The notes beneath the pieces were generated by a model. It had not been told where the DNA came from. It worked only from the letters and a program-made list of their open reading frames with translations, and searched no databases. From Moesziomyces globuligerus (Eukaryota; Basidiomycota; Ustilaginomycetes; Ustilaginales; Ustilaginaceae): a stretch of 64,000 nt of DNA. Below, piece by piece: positions 18,153 through 29,145 of this stretch. The translations under genes and the position numbers were made by a program. The stretch spans positions 1 through 64,000 of the forward strand of contig JARVLF010000004.1 of NCBI GenBank assembly GCA_030849465.1, read 5' to 3'. Position 1 is the first letter of the stretch; each line of letters begins with the position of its first letter.

Positions 18153-21100
18153 TCAGATGAGCGGACGGTGGAGGAAGGGGAGGAAGTGGGAGAGGTCGTC
18201 CGGATGGCTGATGTCGCTGATCTCGACGTGCTGCAGCGCACCGGAAGCAGCGCTCTGCACGGGCGGCAACGACGCCGCCTGGGACGCGACAGGCTGGAAA
18301 CCACTTGACAGCGGCGCTGCCAAGCCGGGCGATCCATTGGGCCGAGCGCTGGTGTTGTGCGCCGCGCCGGTCGATTTGGCGTGCGGATCGGTAGGCGAGT
18401 TCCAGCTCGGCGCCGAGTTGGAGGACGCTGAGGCCGGCGCCGATCCCGAGGCGCCGTTGGACGAGTCCTCGAGGATGGACATGGGCTGCTCGGTCGAGGA
18501 CACCGTCGACGCCGCCAGCCGCAACAGCACCTTCTGTAAGGAAGAGATCGCCAGAGTCACAGGGTCAGCTAGAGGTACGATTGAAATGGAAGCCAGATGA
18601 GCACATACCAGTTCCGAGACGGAGAGCATGGTCTCTGCGCCACCCGATCCGCCCGAGTGAGCATGGCTGGGAGCGTGGGCGGCTTGGTGCGACTCGTCGG
18701 TCTTGCGCGCCTTGAGGGCGTTGGCGATCCAGCTGACGCCGAGCCAGGTGTCGGTGAGCTTGTCGAGCGCATCGACGCAGCGCTGATAGGCGTCCAGATG
18801 CGACTGGACAAAGAGCGAGCGTGCTCCTCTGCCCGAAGCGTCGTCGCGGAGGCGGGCGCGCAGCGTGGCGAGCGCGCGAGGGGCCGGACTTGCCCGTCCA
18901 CTGCTATACCCGCTGCGTCGACCTGCTGCCGAAGCGTGCGAGGCGCTCATCTGCTCCTGCCTCTGCAGCGTAGCTGCCATGCTGGCTTCAAAGCCGCCAG
19001 CAAGACAAAACGCCTGGTTGGTAAAGGGGCAGCCGAGGTGGATGTTGGCGTCGACCGCATTGGCGTAGAGCACAGCGTTGCGGATCTGTTGCGATGCGTG
19101 ACGGAGGATCTCGCGACTCTCGTCCGAGCCGACCGGTTTCGCGCGCAGCCGACTGAGCGGAAGCCTGTTCATGAGCATCAGTAGGTTGTGGAACCACAGA
19201 TGCAGCGAGAGCAGGCAGCGAGGCTCAGACGAAGTGCGAAACTGCTCTTCGCCGAGCATCAGGCTCGGTGGCAACGCATCGTAGTCGGCGATCATGTCCG
19301 CCTCGAGCTTGTCCAGCTCCTCGAGCGGCTGTGGATCGTCGTCCTCGCCCAGATTGTTGGCGATTTCGGCCAAAGCGCCCGCCCGGTGCATGAGGCGGGT
19401 GAGGTGGCCAAAAACCGAAGGTTGGCCCGCCGACGAGCTACGGCTTGAGCTGGTGGATTGGCTTGAGGCCGAGTTGGTGGGCAGCGTGAGGCGGGGATAG
19501 TCGAGCGTGATCTCCTGGTCCTTGAGGCTGGTGGGGCGTCCTGTGCCGACGGACAGCAGACGGTCGAGGACGAAGACGGACCAGAAAAGCAGCTTGGGCT
19601 GGATGAGATCGCCGGATTCGGGGCGTGGCAGCGCGGCGAACCAATTGTTCTTGGCCCTGCGATGTAGGCCAAGGTCAATCGACATGCGCAGCGCCATGCC
19701 TGCAAACATCCACAGGCCCGAGTCTGAGTTGACACCAAACTCGTGCCATGCGAGCAGCACAAGCGTCGCCACAGTGGTGACCGAGGGCAGCGTGATGGAC
19801 GACATCATGTACGACTTTGCCTTTTCGGCGAAGCGCAGGCCGCGCGAGTGTGGGCGGGCAGAGCCGAGCGGCGAATCGATGGTCGAGTCGGCGTCGTTGG
19901 CGGCGTTGACCGAGGCACCGGCGCCTGCCGAGGGCGAGAGCATGGTGAGCTCGTACGGCTCAACGAAGCGCGCGGCGAGCGCGCACATGGCGTTGATGAG
20001 CGCCGGGTTGGCCTGGTTGCCGCGCGCAAGTTGCGCCTCGAGCGTGGACCGGCTCAAGAAGGGAAAGTGGTCGCCAAGCCGAAGGAAAAAGCGAGTGAGG
20101 AGGAGGTCGCGCAGCGAGGCTTCGGGCAGGTCCTCGGCGTAGGCGGCAGACGACAGAGCCGAGGGCGTGAGGGCATCGTGCGAGGCGACGGGCATGCCGG
20201 GAAAGAGGGCGTGATGGGGGGCAGACGTGCCGGGGCCAGGCATGATGCGCGAGGTGCCGAGGAGCGAATGGAGGTTGAGCGTCTGCGGGTCGAGGCCCGA
20301 GGCAGCAGGATCAAACAGGCTGCTTCGGTTCTGGGCCTCGATGAGCATCGACTCGAGCTCAGCAGGCACGCGGATCCGGACGCTGATCTTCTTGAGACCC
20401 TGCGTGACGGCGGTAGCGCCACCAAACGAGCGGAAGTAGTGGAGCTGGATGATGCGATCCTTGCCCGAGGTCGCGCTTGTGGAGGGTGCGGTCTGGTGGA
20501 GGAGGTCGGCAAGCATGGGATCGAAGGCAGCGACGTCCGAGGCGGTGGACCAGAGGTTGTGAGCAGCGCCCGGGTCGTTGGGATGGCTGGGCTCGTTGGC
20601 AGAGGATGAAGTCGTAGACTGGCGTTCTAGCTCGTCGAACCAGGCGACCTTGCCAGACAGCGCCTCGATGAGCTCGTTGGGCAGGAACTGCACTTCCTCT
20701 GTGGGAGCGGCGGTGACGACGGGACCCGCGGGAGCAGAAGGCCAAGTGCACGAGGTGGACGAGCTTGCTGAGTGTGCGGCAGCGGTGGACGAGGACGGCT
20801 GCGACGAGGTTGCACAGGCAGCGCCAAGCGACGGCTCAAAGGAATGTACCGATTCAGGATGAGGTACAGGCGGCTGCGAATGCAGCCAGTGGCTGCGCAT
20901 GCCCGCGTGAGATTGCGCGAGTGCCGGAGCCGCTGCATGGTGAGCATGTGCAGCGACGTGAGACGGAGGAGGCTGCAGTCGTGGCAGTGGTGGTGCCGAG
21001 TCGTCGCGCGTGGCATCTGTATGTGCTGAGCAACGTCTGCGTTTCGAGGGACGTTGCTTTCTGAGGTCGCCGGCAACGTAGTGGCATTCAATCTGATGTT

Positions 21101-21416
21101 TGCGGCAGTAGGAGCACTTGGGCTGCTGAGCATCGCATCGCGTCTTGCGAGCACGGCACGCCTGGCACGCCTTGGAAGCTCGGCGATCGTGTCGGCCAGG
21201 TGCAGACGATGACGGACCGGCTGCAAATGCAGATGCTGCTTCTCGATTGCTCTCGACCGCGTCGTCGCGGCCTACGCCGCGGCTGGACGATGGACGTGCC
21301 AACTGCCTTTGATCGTCGTGGTCAGTCGAGTTGTGGTGCCGCCATCGTGCTGTTGCGACGTTTGCCAGCGTATGGATGTCAGCATCGTCCAGCGACGATG
21401 CCGGCGAGTCGGACAT
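18153..21416 (-). CDS. Zn2Cys6 transcription factor (fungal_trans)
   Basis: Model of two exons (21416-18609 and 18533-18153), 1062 residues. The zinc cluster at about 84-111 is canonical: C-x2-C-x6-C-x6-C-x2-C-x6-C in KACQACRARKTRC...KCSYCRKHQIEC, followed by a basic run. The middle homology region shows LPSVTTVATLVLLAWHEFG and GLWMFAGMALRMSIDLGLHRR, typical of carbohydrate-regulating fungal_trans proteins. The 75-nt intron (GTATGT...CTTACAG, CTGAC branch site) has no stop and keeps frame, so retention would add 25 residues. Such proteins bind CGG-containing sites in the nucleus. Its place beside SDR, transketolase and (beyond a LINE relic) a sugar transporter makes local control of sugar/polyol genes plausible. 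Confidence 0.9.
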   Translation of the reverse strand: MSDSPASSLDDADIHTLANVATARWRHHNSTDHDDQRQLARPSSSRGVGRDDAVESNREAASAFAAGPSSSAPGRHDRRASKACQACRARKTRCDAQQPKCSYCRKHQIECHYVAGDLRKQRPSKRRRCSAHTDATRDDSAPPLPRLQPPPSHVAAHAHHAAAPALAQSHAGMRSHWLHSQPPVPHPESVHSFEPSLGAACATSSQPSSSTAAAHSASSSTSCTWPSAPAGPVVTAAPTEEVQFLPNELIEALSGKVAWFDELERQSTTSSSANEPSHPNDPGAAHNLWSTASDVAAFDPMLADLLHQTAPSTSATSGKDRIIQLHYFRSFGGATAVTQGLKKISVRIRVPAELESMLIEAQNRSSLFDPAASGLDPQTLNLHSLLGTSRIMPGPGTSAPHHALFPGMPVASHDALTPSALSSAAYAEDLPEASLRDLLLTRFFLRLGDHFPFLSRSTLEAQLARGNQANPALINAMCALAARFVEPYELTMLSPSAGAGASVNAANDADSTIDSPLGSARPHSRGLRFAEKAKSYMMSSITLPSVTTVATLVLLAWHEFGVNSDSGLWMFAGMALRMSIDLGLHRRAKNNWFAALPRPESGDLIQPKLLFWSVFVLDRLLSVGTGRPTSLKDQEITLDYPRLTLPTNSASSQSTSSSRSSSAGQPSVFGHLTRLMHRAGALAEIANNLGEDDDPQPLEELDKLEADMIADYDALPPSLMLGEEQFRTSSEPRCLLSLHLWFHNLLMLMNRLPLSRLRAKPVGSDESREILRHASQQIRNAVLYANAVDANIHLGCPFTNQAFCLAGGFEASMAATLQRQEQMSASHASAAGRRSGYSSGRASPAPRALATLRARLRDDASGRGARSLFVQSHLDAYQRCVDALDKLTDTWLGVSWIANALKARKTDESHQAAHAPSHAHSGGSGGAETMLSVSELVCAHLASISIVPLADPVTLAISSLQKVLLRLAASTVSSTEQPMSILEDSSNGASGSAPASASSNSAPSWNSPTDPHAKSTGAAHNTSARPNGSPGLAAPLSSGFQPVASQAASLPPVQSAASGALQHVEISDISHPDDLSHFLPFLHRPLI

Positions 21417-21774
21417 GGCTGCAGCGTCAGTCGCACAAGTCACGAGCAAAAGGTGGTCGTATCTCGGATGTGGATCGCACGATGCATGTTGGAAGCAAAA
21501 CGAGCGCAAAGCATGTAAATTGCACGAGGGTCCCTGTCTCGGGTCGGATCACAAGTTTTGAGCGTGGGCCGGGCGATGGGAAACTACTGTGGAGTGCGGC
21601 GACGGTCCGCGAGCGATCAATGTGGGGTTTCGGGGAAGCTGTCATTTTCCGAGCGGCGTTTGCCCCCACGATTTCAATTTGCCACGTGGGAAAATCCCAC
21701 GCGTCGCGGCTCGCGTCGCTTTGACACTCAACGTCGCAGAGAGCTCCATCACCGTTCTTTCGGCGGCAGACATG
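21417..21774. promoter_or_regulatory. Upstream region of Zn2Cys6 gene
   Basis: 358 bp between the regulator's ATG and the start of recognisable LINE coding sequence. It should contain the promoter of the regulator. No clear motif seen. Confidence 0.4.
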
Positions 21775-23703
21775 GAGCTGCCCGGCTGGATCGCCAACTT
21801 TGGAGCGTCGTTTCACAAGAAAGATCCATCGTCGGTAACGAAGCTGCTTGGCAAGTACTACGTCCTGAACCCGGAAGCTCCGCCGCCCATAAAGGAAATC
21901 GAGCAAGCAATCAGCGTCGCAACTGGCCATGGATGGGCTCGTATTAAGTCTCAGATGGGCGTGTTTGCACGAGCACAGCTAGTCAACCAGTTTGTCCTTG
22001 CTCGCTGCTGGCATGTGCTAGACGTTGGCTACTTAGCCTCCTGGCACGCATGGGACAACGTCGAAAAGCTTGCAACCAAGGTCCTCCGTTTGGAACTCGC
22101 CTCGTGGACAGACGTGCTCTGGCAGTGCGACATGTCCAGCCACACGGCCAATCGTGGCCGCCTTCCCTCGCACATCGGCCCTCCTCAGCTGCAGGATTGT
22201 CGTGCTACGGTCCACAGCCGGCCCCGTCTCCGCGCCATGTCAGATGACCGTCCTCTGAAGAAGGCCTTGAGCCTGCTCCATCGCCTCTGGCCGGTTTTGC
22301 TGGCGGCACTGAAGCCTACAGTCCTCGTCCATCTCCAGAGTCTCGTCGCATCTGCGGAACCGGTACAGGTTCCACGAGGTCGCACTGCGGTCCAACTCTT
22401 TGTTCTCGACGCTGGCCCACCCTTTCCCTGGGAAGCACTCCTCTGGAATGGCATCAAGATGGCCGACGCCACCACTCGCAACCTGCGCCTATCCCTTGCT
22501 CCCAAGGACGCGATTATACCGGCTTGGCTGGTGGACAAGGGAACAACTGCTGCCACCAGTCTAGACGACGAGGCGGACCCAATCGAAGAGCAGACGGTGG
22601 AATCTTTACCTCCTTCTCTCGTCCAGTTGCGACAAGCAGACTGGTCCAGCTTTTGGGCCCGGTTCCATCGCATCCATCTTCCAGGACTGGGCCACAAGGC
22701 CTGGTTTGTCTTGCTTCACGGATTGGCGCCTCGACCAACGTGCGGCCGACGACGACGTACGACGGGTTTTCGACGAGGACGGCGGCGATCTTGCTCAAAT
22801 GGCGGACGAATCTGGTGGCTTCGGCCCGACACATGGAGGCGCGGGAGGGAGGCGACGCGAGTTGTCCGTGCGGCGAGGGCGAGCTGGACAGGGAGCATCT
22901 GTTGCTGCATTGCACGCTGGAGCCGATGGCTTCGAGTCGGCGTACGATACAGAGGCTGTTGCCGCCAAGCGAGCGAGGCGAGCTAGCGAGCCTGTTGCAG
23001 GGGGGAGCCTTTCGCGACGAGGCGGAGCGGGAGCGGCGGTACAGAGAGGCGCTCGCGACGCTGGTGGAGGGCGCATACCATACGAGGTTTCCGCGCCGAG
23101 AGGCGGAGGGCCGAGAGAGGGTTCGCATGGAGGAGAGGCTGCAGGAGGAGCCGCGCGTGTTCGACGAGCGGCCGTTGCAGCGACCGCGCGAGCCGGCCCT
23201 GGTCGTCAGCGATGACGACTACGGCGGTGACGAGTCGGACGGCAGCACGGATACGGACAACAACGGGTGGCAGATGTGGACGCAGGAGGAGGAGCGGGTG
23301 GACGAGGCGAGCAAGTGGAGCGGAGATGACGATGGGGAGGTGGAGGCCAGTGAAGGGCTGCTCAGTGCGGGGGCAACGAGTGGCGACACGGGCTTCAGCT
23401 CGTACCACAGCGAGCTGGACACGGATCGGCGGCCAGAGACGTGGAACACGTTCGAGGCCGAGACAGAGGCGACGCTCTTACAGCTCAGGCTGGTGGCGCG
23501 CGAGGCCGTGGAGCGTGAGCGGCTGCAAGAGGAGGACCGGCGGTGGGAGGGGCTGTATTGACGCCAGCGGGAGCGCGAGGAGGGCAGCAGCTATGAAGGG
23601 CAGATGCCGAGTCGGCGCCGGCAGAGGCAGGAGGAGGTGGTGGAAGAGGAGGATGTCGACAGCGAGCGCGAGCCGTGGGGTTACCAGGAGGAGGGGGTTG
23701 TAG
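21775..23703 (+). pseudogene. Decayed LINE (non-LTR) retrotransposon, C-terminal part
   Basis: The first frame (to about 22735) reads as the post-RT segment of a non-LTR element: RAQLVNQFVLARCWHVLDV and, further on, WSSFWARFHRIHLPGLGHKAWFVLLHGLAP, as in the zf-RVT region. Homology then moves to another frame, with CPCGEGELDREHLLLHC forming the CxC...HxxxxHC zinc-binding motif. The frame shift near 22735 and an in-frame TGA at about 23559, after which acidic coding-like sequence continues to a TAG at 23703, show decay. The RT core and endonuclease are missing, consistent with the 5' truncation common for LINE insertions. Confidence 0.7.
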
Positions 23704-25520
23704 ATGAGGACGACGACGAGTAGGTGGCGAAGGGAGGCCACTCTTTCCTTTGGAAGGTCGGCTGCCGTCTGCCTCCCTTCCCTTCGGGGAAGGAGGGTAG
23801 GCAGCTGGCCGGGTCTTCGGCCCGGGCGCGTGCGAGGCGCCAGGCCGGGGTCGGAGGGAGGAGGCGGACACGGATACGGATACGCAACACGGATGGGAGA
23901 AAGAGCGGCGCGAGGCGCGCAAAACAAGCAGATTGCACAAGGGAGGGGGAACGATCGCTCATCCTGGTGGCAGGAAACGGGTATGACAACGCATCTAGGA
24001 GGCCAGAGAGAAGATCAGGGCGAGGCCAAGTGCAGACTATGAAGCGGCGCGTAAGGACCGAATATGTGCTTCAGAAGAGGGTCACGGCCGCCAGACCAAG
24101 GCATGGAGAGGAGCGCGGGACGGCACTCGAGTGGCACAGCGTGGAACACAAGACAGCACTTGAGCGGCGAATACACACACCGCGCAGGGTCCACGCGATC
24201 CGGATCAAGGCCGAGCAAGGCAAACGAGACGTCGCGCCGGGGCGCGTACGCACCGGCACTATCGGAGAGGACACACGACGTCGACTGAGCGGCAAAACAC
24301 GCGCCCACGAACCGCTCTGCGAGCGCCAGAGCGAGGCAATTGGCGCATATGCAAAGGTGCCTCAGCGGCGAAGTGCGCCAAGGCATCAAGGCGGCGGAGG
24401 CGTACCAGCATCAGAGTAGGGATTAAGAGTCTTGGAACGTCTTCCAGACGAGAGCCAGTGCGAGGTTAGGAGACGAATAGGCGACAGCAACCCAGTGACG
24501 ATCGCGCGACGGCCACCGAACAAAGATCACACGACGGCAACCAAGTGGCGATCGTGCGACGGCAAGCGAGCGAAGACCATGCGCTCAAGAAAGACAACCA
24601 GGGCCAGACTGGGGGGCCGAACGGCCAGTACGCAACGGCTCACAGGCGGCACACACGCAACGGCGCCCAAGAAACCAAGGCGCGACGGCAACCAGGCGGG
24701 GACCACGCACAGCACGAGGCTGCGAGCGCCAGCGACAAGCCCAGCGCGAAAGACAAGATCGCACCAGCCAGCCAGCGACATACACACGGCCTACCGGCAG
24801 TGGACACTGCAGAGAAGCCGAGAAGACACGCCGAAGACCGAGAGCAACGGTGCCAAGACGGAGGCACGGCACGCCGAAGGGCGCGACAAAGGCAACGGCA
24901 CGGACAGCAAGCGGCGATCTAACAAAAATTACACGCCGCGACGACACCATACCGCGGCGACACACGGACGCGGGGACACACAGTCATCGACGGCCCCGCA
25001 CCACCACACGCACACACGGGCTGCACGGCCGAGCCCAACACCGGCTCATCACGCGTGCCGAGGGAAGCCGGGGATACCGCGAAGCAAGGTTGTTTTAGGA
25101 CCGCGCCCGCGGCTCGCTTCGCTCGCCGCAGGGGGAGGTTCGCCTCCCCATCTATGAGGGTAGGAGAGGACCCGCCGGCGTGAGGAGCGCCCGGCGGACA
25201 ACCTAGGCGCACTGCGCCGCACTCCATCCCACCGCCAAACCAGGTACATACTGCCCCAGCAGTTTCACAGCAACCTGGGCAGGCGTGGTGGTTGCTCGAA
25301 CGCGCCCGTCGGGGCACGAGACTGACCCCGCCGCCGCGGCGCAATGGTTCTGTGGGCAGGGCCATGTGCGGTCCCCGAGGCCCCTTGGCTCCGCCCCGTC
25401 CGGCGCGCACACGGTGCGCTGTGGGCGACATCGGCCCCTTCTGCGGTGCAACAAAAAAATGGGCTCCACACCGTCCCCCAATCCTTCGGGAAGGGGTGGC
25501 GGACACGGCCTGCCGCAACA
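23704..25520. other. Repeat-like spacer with UUCG hairpins
   Basis: 1.8 kb with no convincing gene, purine-rich in its first 1.3 kb. It contains stem-loops closed by TTCG: CTTCCC-TTCG-GGGAAG (23777-23792) and a perfect 7-bp stem GGGGAGG-TTCG-CCTCCCC (25132-25149), plus weaker ones nearby. It may include the 3' UTR of the LINE relic. Confidence 0.55.
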
Positions 25521-25649
25521 CAAGTCAAGTCAAGTCAAGTCATGCAGCAGATGTCCGGCATCAATCTCATCACCTACTACGCCCCCGTCATCTTCCAGAA
25601 GAGCGTCGGACTGTCGCGAGACACTTCGCTGCTGCTCGCAGGCTTCAAC
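25521..25649 (+). repeat. (CAAGT)4 plus inverted 110-bp transporter copy
   Basis: Four CAAGT units (25521-25540) run into a 110-bp segment (25540-25649) that is an exact reverse complement of 26564-26673 inside the sugar transporter gene. It encodes the MQQMSGINLITYYAP motif region out of context. The flanks do not match the source, so this is a captured fragment, not part of a gene. Confidence 0.92.
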
Positions 25650-25957
25650 CAAATCGTGCTGCTCGCTCTCGCTTTGTCTTCTCCTGAACGACTCTGTTCC
25701 CTTTCCGTTTTGCTGAGGCTTCTGTCCAAAGCTTCAAACACAGTCGAAACGTTCAAAATGTGCAATTTCACGCTGTCGAGTTCATCAAAAATAGCATGAC
25801 CCCCATCATCGGCGTGTGCGACTCGCGACCTGGTCGCGATGACGCTCTACAACCACACGGCAAACAGCGGCGCAGGCTTGAGCGAGTTGGAATCCCATCA
25901 CATTGACATCGATCTCAGCATCTGGTGGTGTGTACAGCTGTGGCGGAATGCGAGCGT
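25650..25957. other. Intergenic, no gene seen
   Basis: About 300 bp between the transporter fragment and the transporter stop codon, presumably partly 3' UTR. No recognisable feature. Confidence 0.4.
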
Positions 25958-27547
25958 CTAGGCGGTGGCAGTCTTCTCGATGACGAGGTCCGACTTCTCG
26001 CTCGAGGGCGATCCAGGCGATCCGGGCGCCTCGTTTGAGTCCGTAACAGCCGTGATGTACTTGCGAGTGTTGACGGGGCCAATGAGCCACCTCTGAGTGT
26101 CTTCGAAGAGCTCGTTGACCGCCTCGAGCTGCAATCCCTTGGTTTCCGGGTAGTAGAAGTAAGTGAGGAAGATGAACGAGAAGTTGAAGATGGCAAACAT
26201 CACGTATGTCCTGTATCCGATGTTCTGAACGCATGCAGGGGTCAAGCAAACTACTGCAAAGTTAAACGCCCAGTTTGCTGACGTCGAGATAGCAGCGCCG
26301 TGTACCCTTGTTCGAGTGCTGTTGATCTCCGCCGGGTAGAGCCAAGGGATGGCGAGCCAACCGACCGAGAAGAAGAAGTTGAAAAGGAAGAGCATCGCGG
26401 TAGCAACGATTCCCTTGGCCTTGTCGCCCGTCGTGACAGTCATGGCTGCGAGGATGGCCATACTGATCGCCTGACCTGCGGCACCAAAGAGCATCAAGGG
26501 TCGTCGACCAACTCGTTCGATGAGTGGGATGGGAACGAGCGACGAGACAAGGTAAGCGAGTCCGTTGAAGCCTGCGAGCAGCAGCGAAGTGTCTCGCGAC
26601 AGTCCGACGCTCTTCTGGAAGATGACGGGGGCGTAGTAGGTGATGAGATTGATGCCGGACATCTGCTGCATGAACTGGCTGCCGAAGCCGAGAAGAGCAC
26701 GTTGGAAGTGGCGTTCCTTGCCGTTGGTCAGGACGTCCTTCCACACAGGCCTGCCGTTGGCGAGCAGACGCTCCTCCTCGATCGTCGTCTTGATCACCTC
26801 GAACTCCTGCTGTGCGTTGAGCATGGTCGCATTCTTGGGGTTGGGCAGCTGCGAGATGTCGAGTCTCTGGAGGACGTCGAGCGCCTCGGCCTCGCGGCCC
26901 TGGGCGACAAGCCAGCGTGGCGACTCGGGGAGGAACATCATGATGGAAAACGTGACCAGGGCAAAGAAGATCTGGAAGGCGAGCGGGAAGCGCCATTGGA
27001 CGGTGCTGGTAGGAACGTAGTTGAAGCCAAAGTCGGTCCAGTAGGCGATGCACACACCCGTGATGGTCATGGCGAGCTCGATGCAGACGGCGCGACCACG
27101 GTCCTGTGCCTTTGAGGTCTCCGAGTGGTAGACGGGGATGGTGGCCGTAGCAAAGCCGTTTCCGATGCCAGCGACGATTCGTCCAACGATCAATTCGGGC
27201 ACGCCATAGGCAGCGGCCTGGATCAAACCGCCAACCGAGAGGACCATCATGCCGTACATGATCATTCTGCGACGGCCGAGACGCTCGCCGATGAGGAACG
27301 TGATGATCGCACCGAGGAAGCAGCCGATCTCGTAGATCGCCACCACGAGTCCCTGGATCTGCGCGTTGGTCGCCATGAGCGGGAACTGCCTCTCAAACGT
27401 CGGACTCGTGAGAAGCCCGGAAATCACTCCTTGGTCGTAACCGAACAGTATGAAGCCTGCACCACAGGCGGCCATGATGGTGTTGAGGAGGGCACGAGGA
27501 CCCATGCGGCGGTAGAAGACCTCGTAAGGCGCGGAGAAGGGCTTCAT
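25958..27547 (-). CDS. MFS sugar transporter (sugar porter family)
   Basis: A single-exon 529-residue membrane protein with twelve predicted hydrophobic spans. Sugar-porter signatures occur in order: GYDQGVISG in TM1, GERLGRRRMI between TM2 and TM3, PESPRWL after TM6, QQMSGINLITYYAP in TM7, ERVGRRPL between TM8 and TM9, and YPETKG after TM12. It would import hexoses, pentoses or polyols by proton symport at the plasma membrane; specificity is not readable. The length is usual for the family. A 110-bp piece (26564-26673) is duplicated, inverted, about 0.9 kb downstream of its stop. Confidence 0.95.
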   Translation of the reverse strand: MKPFSAPYEVFYRRMGPRALLNTIMAACGAGFILFGYDQGVISGLLTSPTFERQFPLMATNAQIQGLVVAIYEIGCFLGAIITFLIGERLGRRRMIMYGMMVLSVGGLIQAAAYGVPELIVGRIVAGIGNGFATATIPVYHSETSKAQDRGRAVCIELAMTITGVCIAYWTDFGFNYVPTSTVQWRFPLAFQIFFALVTFSIMMFLPESPRWLVAQGREAEALDVLQRLDISQLPNPKNATMLNAQQEFEVIKTTIEEERLLANGRPVWKDVLTNGKERHFQRALLGFGSQFMQQMSGINLITYYAPVIFQKSVGLSRDTSLLLAGFNGLAYLVSSLVPIPLIERVGRRPLMLFGAAGQAISMAILAAMTVTTGDKAKGIVATAMLFLFNFFFSVGWLAIPWLYPAEINSTRTRVHGAAISTSANWAFNFAVVCLTPACVQNIGYRTYVMFAIFNFSFIFLTYFYYPETKGLQLEAVNELFEDTQRWLIGPVNTRKYITAVTDSNEAPGSPGSPSSEKSDLVIEKTATA

Positions 27548-29145
27548 TTTTGCGGACTGGAGCGAGTAAAAAGAGGCGGATGCGGAAACACAATCAAATC
27601 GTTGCCAAGACGTGCGTATATATGTATTGAACGTGGGACTAGCGTCTACACATGGAACGCACGAGGAGGACGAGGAGGTCGAGAGGCGCTAAAGGGACCG
27701 GCGTGGTTTTGCCGAGGTCGGCGCGACGGGCAATGCGGGGCCCCGAGCTGCAACCCACCGAGGGCACGGAAAATGAAGGCGCCTTTGTCGGAGTGGGGTC
27801 TTCGCCGGCCGGTTGTTGTGCAGATGAAAGGGCACGGCCGAGTCATGGCGGCTAGCTGCACCATCTTCCGAGAGTGCAAACGGCCGATCTATACCGCAGG
27901 GCGAGGGGGGGATGAAGGGGGGACGAGGGCAGATCTGTCGGGCCGAAATTGGCCGATGGGCCAAAACAATGCGCCAAGTGGGGTTGCAAGGCGGGGCAGC
28001 ATCAGCATTGTTGCTGCACGATGCGAGGTTGGCGAGACTCGGGCTCCAGCTTGGCGCGTCGAGGTTGGGCGGTGGAGCGGAATGGAAGCGGCTGTCGGAC
28101 CCTGAACTGTCAACGAGCGCGGGGGAGTTTTTGAGGTTCCCGACGGAATGCGAGGCCTTCCTGCACGACGGCTGCAGAAGCTCATGTCCGACGTCGCACA
28201 GCGTTCTCGGCAGAACAGGGTTCGATAACAACGAATCAGCCGAGAGTGAAAATAAGAATACAAGCCTTGGACCCCTTGCCTCCCGCGGTTTGATGCTTCG
28301 CTGCCAAGCTCACCATCATGCAGTGGGTTGAAGGGCTAATGGGTAAGGATTGGGGCTCCGATCTTCCGGTCCGTGAGTGCTCGCATCCACACAAGTCCGA
28401 GGTGAGAGATCACGCGGTGCGAGCATACGAGATGCATGGGGGTTGCAAACCCCGGCTAACTTGGGCGTCGACTGTGCTACGGGTGCTGCGATTGTCCGAC
28501 TTGTTTGGCTTCGGAAGAACACAGTTGACTTGTTGCACACACTCGAAGAAACGCGATTCGATCTTGAGAAACGCTAGGACCGCAAGGGCGGCAGTGGGGG
28601 ATCTCGAGCTTTACGATTGATGGTTGCTCGTACCACTCAAGTGATGATGCGGGGCAAAAGAATGCTCTTCCGGACTGCCGGGTGATGAGAGAGTGGTGCT
28701 TTGCAAGTGGACGCATGCATAGAACATCTGACCGAGGCGTTGATGCTGCATGGCTGAGGTTTCAAAGCATGGCACGAATCCAACACGTCGTCGGCATCGG
28801 CCGTCTTTGGAGCATCATGTTGCGCACCATCCCACACACACACACACCCCCCCCCCCCCCCCTCCCCGGCGCGCTCGCACTACCACCGTTTCACTTGACG
28901 ATCCAATCGCACGCTTCAGGCGAACTTGCCGCCGAAACAACAAGACGAAGGAAAAAACCGCCGTCGGCCAAACGCAGCCGCAGTGTAGATTACAAGCATA
29001 CATGAGCAAAACAAAAGACACACAGATAGAAGAACGAGGGCGGGATGCAATAAATACCACCGCCGTACAGCCTCGACTACAACCAAGAGCTAGCGCACGA
29101 GGAGTCGCAGTCAGGGAAGCGAGGAATAAAGGGGAGAGGGGGGGG
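27548..29145. other. Intergenic, 1.6 kb
   Basis: Upstream of the transporter and downstream of the bZIP gene. TATATATG near 27617 is a likely TATA element for the transporter. A CA/C microsatellite lies at about 28838-28862. No convincing gene seen on either strand. Confidence 0.5.
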
